From Massilia soli (GTDB lineage Bacteria; Pseudomonadota; Gammaproteobacteria; Burkholderiales; Burkholderiaceae_D), in NCBI RefSeq assembly GCF_016809835.1, contig NZ_JAFBIL020000006.1, positions 248,001-312,000 on the forward strand: a DNA stretch of 64,000 bases. Direction: 5' to 3'. The position numbers and the translations under genes were made by a program. The notes under the pieces were generated by a model that made no database searches, was not told where the DNA came from, and worked only from the letters and a program-made list of their open reading frames with translations. Of this stretch, positions 57,833-64,000 are shown piece by piece; the stretch's first letter is position 1, and the number at the start of each line of letters is the position of its first letter.

Positions 57833-59064
57833 ATTTTCTCCAGCGTGAAGTGCATGACGCTGGTATTCCTGGCCCTGAACGCCGCTTCGCAATAGGCCAG
57901 GTAGAAGTCCCAGGTACGGATGAACGGCTCGTCGAAGCCCTGCCCGCGCACCGCCTCCAGGTTGGCGTGGAACGCCGTGCGCCACATTGCCAGGGTATCG
58001 GCGTAGTCGATGCCGAAGTCGAATTCGCGGGTGACAAGCAGGCCGCGCTCCTGCGCCATGCGCTTGAACACCTCGGGTGACGGCAGCATCCCGCCGGGGA
58101 AGATGTACTGCTGGATGAAGTCGGTGCCCTTGCGATAGCGGTCGAACAGTTCATCCGCAATCACGATGGTCTGCACGCACGCGCGTCCGCCCGGCTTCAG
58201 GTTGCGCGCCACGCAGTCGAAGTAGCTTGGCCAGTAGGCCTCGCCCACCGCTTCGAACATCTCGATCGACGCGATCGCGTCGTACTCGCCCTCGCTGTCG
58301 CGGTAATCGCGCAGCTGCAGGTCGACCATCTGGTCGAGCCGCGCATCCTTCATGCGCTGGGTTGCGAAAGCGAGCTGCTGTTCGGACAAGGTGAGGCCGG
58401 TGACGTAGACGCCTGCTTCGCCCGCCGCCATCTCGGCGAATCCACCCCAGCCGCAACCGATTTCAAGCACCCGCTTGCCGGGGCGCAGGCGCAGCTGGCC
58501 GAGCACGGCGCGGTACTTTTCCGCCTGCGCCAGCGCCAGGTCGGCGCCGCTGGCAGGCGTGAACAGTGCGCTCGAATAGGTCATCGACGGGTCCAGCCAC
58601 AGCTTGTAGAACGCGTTGCCGATGTCGTAGTGGGCGTGGATGTTCTTGCGGCTGCCGTTACGGCTGTTGCGGTTCAGCAGATGGCGCACGCGGTACGCCA
58701 GCCTGCCCCACCAGCTGCCATACAGCGCCGACTCGACCTGCGCGCGGTTGTTGGCCAGCAGTTCGAGCAGGCCGGCCAGGCTGCTGGTATGCCAGTCGCC
58801 GGCGATGTAGGTCTCGGCAAAGCCGATATCGCCCGAGCGCAGCGCGGCGGCAAACACGTCCCAGCTCTGCAGTTCCAGCGTGACCGGCACGCCGCCGCTG
58901 CCGAACACCAGCTGTTCGCCGTCGGGGGTGCGCAGGTGCAGCGTCCCGTGCTGGAGCTTGTCGAGCAGGCGCAGGACGATCGCCGCGGAGGTTGGGACGG
59001 GCTGCTTGCGCGTGCGCGCCGGTACGGCGATCGGGGCCGCGGACTGGAAAGAATCGGAACTCAT
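57829..59064 (-). CDS. Cyclopropane-fatty-acid-synthase-type SAM methyltransferase
   Basis: A 411-residue enzyme: an N-terminal domain of about 110 residues and a class I methyltransferase domain with VLEIGCGWGGFAEMAA (SAM motif I) and AHYDIGNAFYKLWLD, the Cfa signature. Cfa enzymes transfer methylene to unsaturated phospholipid acyl chains. Relatives in light- or singlet-oxygen-induced clusters instead make methylated or furan fatty-acid precursors, so the exact product is open. Overlaps DUF1365 by 4 bases. Confidence 0.9.
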   Translation of the reverse strand: MSSDSFQSAAPIAVPARTRKQPVPTSAAIVLRLLDKLQHGTLHLRTPDGEQLVFGSGGVPVTLELQSWDVFAAALRSGDIGFAETYIAGDWHTSSLAGLLELLANNRAQVESALYGSWWGRLAYRVRHLLNRNSRNGSRKNIHAHYDIGNAFYKLWLDPSMTYSSALFTPASGADLALAQAEKYRAVLGQLRLRPGKRVLEIGCGWGGFAEMAAGEAGVYVTGLTLSEQQLAFATQRMKDARLDQMVDLQLRDYRDSEGEYDAIASIEMFEAVGEAYWPSYFDCVARNLKPGGRACVQTIVIADELFDRYRKGTDFIQQYIFPGGMLPSPEVFKRMAQERGLLVTREFDFGIDYADTLAMWRTAFHANLEAVRGQGFDEPFIRTWDFYLAYCEAAFRARNTSVMHFTLEKI

Positions 59065-59846
59065 CGGCTAACCTTTTGTTCAGGTGGAGCGGGTTTGGAA
59101 TAAAAAGGCACGCGGCGCAGCCACAGGCGCAAGGCCTGCCAGTGGATGCGCGCGACGACGCCGAAAGTCATCAAGGGGAAAGCGAAAAATGCCCGTGCCA
59201 CGCTGGCGTCGCACAGGCGTGCGGCCACGCCCGATACGCTGGTCTCGAGCAGCAGGCCGTCGGCGTCGTGGTAATCGATGCGCGCCAGCGTGTGCTCCGA
59301 CTGGCCGCGCGCGGCGCGCATGAAGCGGAACCGGTAGCCGCCTTCGATTCGGCAGAACGGCGACACGTGGAACACCTTGCGGGCCCGCAGTTCGCTGCCG
59401 TTGGCGATCGCCGCGCCGGTATCGAGCAGGTAGAAGTGGCGCTCGCCGAAGGTGTTGCGCACGTCGCACAGCACCGCGCGCAAGGCGCCGTCGGCGCGGT
59501 GGCAGAACCAGAACGAGACCGGGTTGAACGCGTAGCCGAGCACGCGCGGCATTGCCTGCAGCCAGATCTCGCCGTCGGCGTCGGACACGCCTTCGGCTTC
59601 AAGCAGCGTATCGATCCACTCGATCAGCGGGCGTTGGCCGTCGCCATGGTCGGCATCGAAGAACGACAGCAGGTTGAAGCGGTTGCGCGACACCAGGTGC
59701 GCGTTGAAACCCTGGCTGCCCAGCGAACGGATTGGAAGGCGCAGGTAGTAGCTGGCGTAGGCGAACGCGTTCGCGCTCGGACGCATACGGCGGTGCCGCA
59801 CCTGGCCGAAGCACAGCTGCGGCGCTGAAACGTCAGGCGGCCGCAT
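59061..59846 (-). CDS. DUF1365 protein
   Basis: A 261-residue protein starting MRPPDVSAPQLCFGQVRHRR. Family features: RHRRMRPSANAF, LGYAFNPVSFWFCH and VRNTFGERHFYLL. DUF1365 proteins nearly always sit between a FAD amine-oxidase-like gene and a Cfa-type methyltransferase gene, as here. Biochemistry unknown. It overlaps the FAD gene by 14 bases, so translation is probably coupled. Confidence 0.9.
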   Translation of the reverse strand: MRPPDVSAPQLCFGQVRHRRMRPSANAFAYASYYLRLPIRSLGSQGFNAHLVSRNRFNLLSFFDADHGDGQRPLIEWIDTLLEAEGVSDADGEIWLQAMPRVLGYAFNPVSFWFCHRADGALRAVLCDVRNTFGERHFYLLDTGAAIANGSELRARKVFHVSPFCRIEGGYRFRFMRAARGQSEHTLARIDYHDADGLLLETSVSGVAARLCDASVARAFFAFPLMTFGVVARIHWQALRLWLRRVPFYSKPAPPEQKVSR

Positions 59847-61122
59847 CGCCCTGCCCTGCCATGCGCGCCGCCAGCGCCGCTGCCACTGCGAGGCCGGATG
59901 CCAGGCCGTCTTCGTGGAAGCCGTAGCCAGTCCAGGCACCGGCGAACCAGGTCCCCTGCACCCCCTGCAGCGCCTGCAGGCGGCCTTGCGCGGCGACCGC
60001 CGCGGCGTCGAATACCGGGTGCGCGTAGTCGAACTCGCCCAGCACCAGGCGCGGGTCCGGCTGGTCGATCGGGTTGAGCGACACAATCACCGGGGTCGAA
60101 CATGGCAACGGCTGCAGCTTGTTGATCAGGTAGTGGACGCAGACCTCGGGCGTCGCCGACGCGGTGCTCTGGTAGTTCCAGGCCGACCAGGCGCGCCGGT
60201 TCTCGGGGAGGCAGCTGGCGTCGGTATGCAGCACCGCGCGGTTTGGCTGGTAGCCGATCGCGCCCAGCAGCGCGCGTTCGTCGTCACGTGCATCGCCCAG
60301 CAGGGCCAGCGCCTGGTCGCTGTGGCAGGCCAGCACGACCTGGTCGAACTGCTCGGCGCCGGCGCCGGTGTCGACCCGCACCGAGCGCGCCCCGCCAGCG
60401 GCTGCGCGGGTGACCGAACGCACCGGCGTGACCAGGCGGCGCGATGGAATCGCCGCCAGCATCTTGTCGACATACACGCGCGAGCCGCCGCGTACCGTGC
60501 GCCACTGCGGCCGGTCGCTTACCTGCAGCAGGCCGTGGTTGTGGCAGAAGCGGATGAAGGTCGCCGCCGGGAAGGCCAGCATCTGCCCGGCCGGGCATGA
60601 CCAGATGCAGGCGGCCATCGGCAGCAGGTACCAGTTGCGGAACGCGTCGCTGTAGCCGCGCTCGGCCAGGAAGGCGCCGAGCGACTGCGCCGGCATCGGG
60701 CCGGCGCCGGTGGCCAGCGCGGTGGCTTCCTTATTAAAGCGCAGGATGTCGCGCACCATCCCCAGGAAGCGCGGGTTGAACAGGTTGCGGCGCTGGGCGA
60801 ACACGGTGTCCAGGTTGCTGCCAGCCCATTCCAGCGTGCGGCCCGGCAAGGGCAGCTTGACCGAGAACGACATGTCGCTGCCGACGCTTTCCACGCCAAG
60901 CTCTTCGAACAACGCGATCAGCTTCGGATAGGTGCGCTGGTTGAACACCAGGAATCCGGTGTCGACGCCGAAGCGGAAGCCATCGACATCGACGTCGACT
61001 GTATTGCTGTGCCCGCCGAAATAGCTCCCGGCCTCGAACAGCGTCACGTCCGCCCCCGCCTGGACCAGGCGGTAAGCACTCGACAAGCCGGAAATGCCGG
61101 CGCCAATCACAGCGATTTTCAT
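59833..61122 (-). CDS. FAD-dependent amine-oxidase-like protein
   Basis: A 429-residue flavoprotein with the dinucleotide-binding motif AVIGAGISGLSSAYRL (about 4-19), the ribose-binding acid in LFEAGSYFGGHSN, and a C-terminal flavin motif FAGAWTGYGFHEDGLASG. It belongs to the group next to DUF1365 and Cfa genes, proposed to act on fatty-acyl chains. First gene of the eight-gene operon, divergent from the LitR/CarH-like regulator, so it is probably the gene directly under light control. Confidence 0.9.
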   Translation of the reverse strand: MKIAVIGAGISGLSSAYRLVQAGADVTLFEAGSYFGGHSNTVDVDVDGFRFGVDTGFLVFNQRTYPKLIALFEELGVESVGSDMSFSVKLPLPGRTLEWAGSNLDTVFAQRRNLFNPRFLGMVRDILRFNKEATALATGAGPMPAQSLGAFLAERGYSDAFRNWYLLPMAACIWSCPAGQMLAFPAATFIRFCHNHGLLQVSDRPQWRTVRGGSRVYVDKMLAAIPSRRLVTPVRSVTRAAAGGARSVRVDTGAGAEQFDQVVLACHSDQALALLGDARDDERALLGAIGYQPNRAVLHTDASCLPENRRAWSAWNYQSTASATPEVCVHYLINKLQPLPCSTPVIVSLNPIDQPDPRLVLGEFDYAHPVFDAAAVAAQGRLQALQGVQGTWFAGAWTGYGFHEDGLASGLAVAAALAARMAGQGDAAA

Positions 61123-61140
61123 GTTTTATCCAAACTTTGT

Positions 61141-61302
61141 TTTGTCCATGACAAAGAAGTCGTCATTGGCATATTCTACAAATACTAGGTAATTGTCAAT
61201 CGTTTTGTCCTGAACAAATATGTCGCAATCACGGCTTTTCTTTCGCGTTTCGTGGCAAAATCCCTGTTGATACGCTTACAATGAATAAACTGTCCTATAC
61301 AG
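61141..61302. promoter_or_regulatory. Divergent control region of the light-linked operon and litR-like gene, with palindromes
   Basis: Three inverted repeats: TTTGTC-CAT-GACAAA (61141-61155), TTTGTC-CTG-AACAAA (61204-61218, one mismatch) and CTGT-CCTAT-ACAG (61290-61302). On the minus strand a perfect TTGACA (61199-61194) lies between the first two, with an uncertain -10 such as TAGAAT. On the plus strand GTGGCA (61252-61257) and TACAAT (61277-61282) are spaced by 19 bp, the long spacer typical of MerR-controlled promoters. The palindromes are candidate operators of the adjacent regulator. Confidence 0.55.
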
Positions 61303-61310
61303 GCCCACTC

Positions 61311-62258
61311 ATGAGCACGACAAACAACGACGACCGCATGACCACCATCAGCGAGGTAGAACGCGAAACCGGCATTGCCAAGGAAACCCTGCGGGTATGG
61401 GAACGCCGCTATGACTTCCCCAAGCCAGGCAGGGATGCCAACGGTGAACGGATATATACGTCGGAGCAACGCATTCGGTTGCAACTAATTAAGCGGCTGA
61501 TCGACAACGGCTACCGGCCTGGCAAAATTGTCAATCTTTCTGGCGAAGAGCTCGATGAACTGGCCCGGCTGGCGGCACGCAAGTCATCCATTCCGGCGCC
61601 AAATGCCGATGACCCGCTGTTGGCGGATTGCATGGCGATGATCAGGGCGCATCGGGTGCCCGAGTTGCGCCAGCTGATGATGCAGGCGCAGCTGCGACTG
61701 GGACTGCGCGCGTTCGTCACGGACCTGGTGGCCCCGATGACCACCCTGGTCGGGAATGAATGGGCGGCCGGGCGGCTGGCCATTTTTGAAGAGCACCTGT
61801 ACGCTGAAACGCTGCAAGGCGTGATGCGCGCGGCAATCTTCAGCGCCAGCCAGCAAACCGACCGCGAGCACGCCGCCCCGCGCATCCTGCTGACCACCGT
61901 ACCGATAGAGCGGCACGGCCTGGGCCTGCTGATGGCCGAGGCCCTGTTCGCGCTGGAAGGAGCCTGCTGCATCTCGCTGGGTGTGCAGACACCTTTATCC
62001 GACATCGTGACGGCCGCCAAGGTGCACCGGGCGGACGTGGTGGCGCTGTCGTTCTCGTCCGCGGTATCGGGCCGCGCGGCGATGGACAATATCCTGCAGC
62101 TGAAGGAGCGGCTCGACGGTGCGGCCGAGGTCTGGGTGGGCGGCGCCTGCGCCGCACAACTGATACGCCAGCTCGGTCCGGAATGCGTGATCGACCTCGA
62201 AGGCATTGCCCCGAGCATCGAGCGCTGGCGCAGGACGCGCGTCCAGCTCGCCGCTTAG
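61311..62258 (+). CDS. litR: MerR-family B12-dependent photoreceptor regulator, LitR/CarH-like
   Basis: About 315 residues: MerR-type DNA-binding domain (12-80; ETLRVWERRYDFPKPGRDAN), a helical bundle (95-180) and a B12-binding Rossmann domain (190-310). Two signatures of light-sensing members are complete: W151-x9-E161-H162 in the helical cap, and E200-x-H202-x-x-G205 (ERHGLG), whose His is the lower cobalt ligand. In CarH/LitR, adenosylcobalamin photolysis releases DNA. Divergent from the lipid-modification operon. The start is uncertain: ATG 61281 overlaps a likely -10, so 61311 was chosen; 61338 is possible. Confidence 0.86.
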   Translation: MSTTNNDDRMTTISEVERETGIAKETLRVWERRYDFPKPGRDANGERIYTSEQRIRLQLIKRLIDNGYRPGKIVNLSGEELDELARLAARKSSIPAPNADDPLLADCMAMIRAHRVPELRQLMMQAQLRLGLRAFVTDLVAPMTTLVGNEWAAGRLAIFEEHLYAETLQGVMRAAIFSASQQTDREHAAPRILLTTVPIERHGLGLLMAEALFALEGACCISLGVQTPLSDIVTAAKVHRADVVALSFSSAVSGRAAMDNILQLKERLDGAAEVWVGGACAAQLIRQLGPECVIDLEGIAPSIERWRRTRVQLAA

Positions 62259-62366
62259 ACAGGATGACAAGAAGCACGGGCCCTGCTCTGGTAAAATACG
62301 CGCGATCCAATTCATCGTTCCCCGCAACCGGGGGAATGTGCATGCAGCGCCCGCCGATACAGACCC

Positions 62367-63803
62367 ATGTTTAGTTTCTTCAAGAAAATTCTTCGCTCGG
62401 AAGAGAGTCCGGCGCCTGAGCAAGTCGCGCCGCCAACACCGCCTGCTCCCGCTCCTGTTCCTGCTCCTGTTCCTGTTCCTGCGCCTGCGCCTGCGCCTGC
62501 GCCGGCTGAACCTGTGCGCATCGCGCCGCCAGTTGTCGCAGTGCCGCCAGTCGCACTGGCGCCAGTGCCGGTGCCAGCTCCGGTCCCGGCGCCAGCCCCT
62601 GCTCCTGCTCCTGCACCTGCTCCTGCACCTGTCGCCGCACCTGCGCCGATTGCCCCGCCAGCGCCGGTTCCAGCACCATCGCCCGTCCAGGTAGCGGCAC
62701 CATCACCGGCACCCGCACCGTCGGGCATGTCGCGCCGCTACGGCACCACCTCGACGTTTTCGCCACCGCCAGTGCTGCAGCCGGCGCCGGTCGCGCCGCC
62801 GCCGGTAATCCAGCCGCCTGCACCAGTGCCGGTCCCCGAGCCAGTCGCGCAAGCCGCGGAGCTGATTCCCGAGACCGCCGAGCGCCTCGGCAGCGAAGCA
62901 GACCGGAAAAAATCCTGGATGGACCGCCTCAAGGCCGGCCTGTCGAAGACCTCCAGCAATCTGAGCCTGTTGTTCGTCGGCGCGCGCATCGACGAGGACC
63001 TGTACGAAGAACTCGAAGCGGCGCTGCTGATGTCCGACGCCGGCATGGACGCCACCCAGTACCTGCTGGATGCGCTGCGCAAGAAGGTCAAGGAAGACAA
63101 GCTGCTCGACGCCGCCGAGGTCAAGGCCGCGCTCAAGGTCTTGATGACCGACATGCTGCGCCCGCTCGAGAAACCGCTCGAACTGGGCCGCTACGAACCG
63201 CTGGTGATGATGATCGCGGGCGTCAACGGCGCCGGCAAGACCACCACCATCGGCAAGCTGGCCAAGCATATGCAGACCTACCACCAGTCGGTGCTGCTGG
63301 CTGCGGGCGACACCTTCCGCGCCGCCGCGCGCGAACAGCTGATGGTCTGGGGCCAGCGCAACAACGTCACCGTGATCTCGCAGGAGTCGGGCGACCCGGC
63401 TGCCGTCGCCTTCGATGCGGTCCAGTCGGGCAAGGCGCGCAAGATGGACGTGGTCATGGTCGATACCGCAGGCCGCCTGCCGACCCAGCTGCACCTGATG
63501 GACGAACTGCGCAAGATCAAGCGCGTGATCGGCAAGGGCATGGAAGGCGCCCCGCACGAAACCCTGCTGGTCATTGACGGCAATACGGGACAGAACGCGC
63601 TGGCGCAGGTCAAGGCCTTCGACGACGCGCTGACCCTGACTGGCCTGGTCATCACAAAACTCGACGGCACCGCGAAAGGCGGCGTGCTGGCGGCGATCGC
63701 ACGTACCCGCCCGGTGCCTGTTTATTTCATCGGCGTAGGCGAGAAAATCGAAGACCTGCAGCCATTCAAGGCTGACGAATTTGTCGAAGCGCTGCTCGGA
63801 TAA
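62367..63803 (+). CDS. ftsY: Signal recognition particle receptor FtsY
   Basis: A 478-residue SRP GTPase directing ribosomes to SecYEG. It begins MFSFFKKILRSEE, a basic amphipathic membrane-targeting start. Residues 15-165 are almost only Pro, Ala and Val (PAPAPAP, PVPVPAP). The NG domain follows from about 180 with GVNGAGKTTTIGKLAKH (G1), DTAGRLPTQ (G3) and TKLDGTAKGGVL (G4). The A domain is usually acidic; here it is a Pro/Ala linker. It ends 6 bp before ftsE. Confidence 0.97.
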   Translation: MFSFFKKILRSEESPAPEQVAPPTPPAPAPVPAPVPVPAPAPAPAPAEPVRIAPPVVAVPPVALAPVPVPAPVPAPAPAPAPAPAPAPVAAPAPIAPPAPVPAPSPVQVAAPSPAPAPSGMSRRYGTTSTFSPPPVLQPAPVAPPPVIQPPAPVPVPEPVAQAAELIPETAERLGSEADRKKSWMDRLKAGLSKTSSNLSLLFVGARIDEDLYEELEAALLMSDAGMDATQYLLDALRKKVKEDKLLDAAEVKAALKVLMTDMLRPLEKPLELGRYEPLVMMIAGVNGAGKTTTIGKLAKHMQTYHQSVLLAAGDTFRAAAREQLMVWGQRNNVTVISQESGDPAAVAFDAVQSGKARKMDVVMVDTAGRLPTQLHLMDELRKIKRVIGKGMEGAPHETLLVIDGNTGQNALAQVKAFDDALTLTGLVITKLDGTAKGGVLAAIARTRPVPVYFIGVGEKIEDLQPFKADEFVEALLG

Positions 63804-63809
63804 GGCCTC

Positions 63810-64000
63810 ATGATCGAATTTCAATCGGTGTCAAAGCACTACTCCGCCGATGCGGTCGCGCTACGCGACGTGTCCCTCAGTATCGCCAAGGGCGAGCTGG
63901 CCTACCTGGCCGGCCCGTCCGGCGCTGGCAAATCCACCTTGTTCAAGATGATCGCCGCGATCGAGCGTCCGACCAGTGGCAAGGTGCTGGTCAACGGCCA
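63810..64000 (+). CDS. ftsE: Cell division ATP-binding protein FtsE, N-terminal fragment (3' end outside window)
   Basis: The first 63 residues are present. The start MIEFQSVSKHYSADAVALRD is typical of FtsE, and Walker A is GPSGAGKSTLFKMI. FtsE pairs with the membrane protein FtsX to activate septal wall hydrolases. It follows ftsY by 6 bp, the conserved ftsY-ftsE-ftsX order. Confidence 0.95.
   Translation, partial: MIEFQSVSKHYSADAVALRDVSLSIAKGELAYLAGPSGAGKSTLFKMIAAIERPTSGKVLVNG

Noticed and set aside
61281-61310. LitR-like protein starting at ATG 61281
   Set aside because: The ATG overlaps a plausible TACAAT -10, has no ribosome-binding site, and the extra ten residues cover the palindrome at 61290-61302.
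62312-62728. Gly/Ala-repeat protein on the minus strand inside ftsY
   Set aside because: Mirror image of the Pro/Ala-coding DNA of the FtsY linker; no independent evidence for expression.

Overview
The window is chromosomal DNA from a high-GC betaproteobacterium, most likely of the family Oxalobacteraceae (Massilia, Duganella or Janthinobacterium type). The grounds are the protein sequences, the pilBCD-coaE-zapD-yacG-mutT-argJ order, the complete dcw cluster followed by a peroxiredoxin and lpxC, secA beside a DUF721/DciA gene, and short palindromic intergenic repeats. There are no tRNA or rRNA genes, transposases, prophage genes or CRISPR arrays. One structural RNA, RNase P RNA, is present.

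Layout. (1) 1-1718: end of pilB and all of pilC, closed by a strong terminator. (2) 1878-6776: a blue-light signalling module. It has a photoactive yellow protein (PYP), a diguanylate cyclase and a GGDEF-EAL protein in one operon, and a divergent 4-coumarate--CoA ligase of the type that activates the PYP chromophore. (3) 6854-12477: an acyltransferase/SGNH membrane protein and a five-gene envelope cluster with LpoB-like, COG3014-like and YcfL-like members. (4) 12632-15181: pilD, coaE, zapD, yacG. Sections 2 and 3 therefore split pilC from pilD. (5) 15257-23480: mutT, a DUF815 ATPase, argJ, a chemoreceptor, a small Cys-rich membrane protein, secA, dciA. (6) 23483-43261, minus strand: the division and cell-wall cluster from mraZ through ftsZ, then peroxiredoxin, an EamA transporter and lpxC. 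Many genes overlap by 1-4 bases. An MraZ operator of four 10-bp repeats lies upstream of mraZ. (7) 43678-53985: accessory metabolism (AAA ATPase, quinone-oxidoreductase-like protein with LysR regulator, hydrolase, cupin, glpK, rnpB, AbgT transporter, ThDP enzyme). (8) 54018-62258: a tight eight-gene minus-strand operon for lipid or envelope modification (FAD oxidase, DUF1365, Cfa-type methyltransferase, chalcone-isomerase-like, MFS, DUF3833, SDR, NTF2-like), divergent from a MerR-family regulator with the B12-binding signatures of LitR/CarH photoreceptors. (9) 62367-64000: ftsY and the start of ftsE.

The most notable content is two independent light-sensing systems in one window. One (PYP) is wired by gene order to cyclic-di-GMP turnover and sits inside the type IV pilus assembly locus. 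The other (LitR/CarH-like) faces a lipid-modification operon. No tyrosine ammonia-lyase, needed to make the PYP chromophore precursor, is visible here, so it would have to be elsewhere in the genome.
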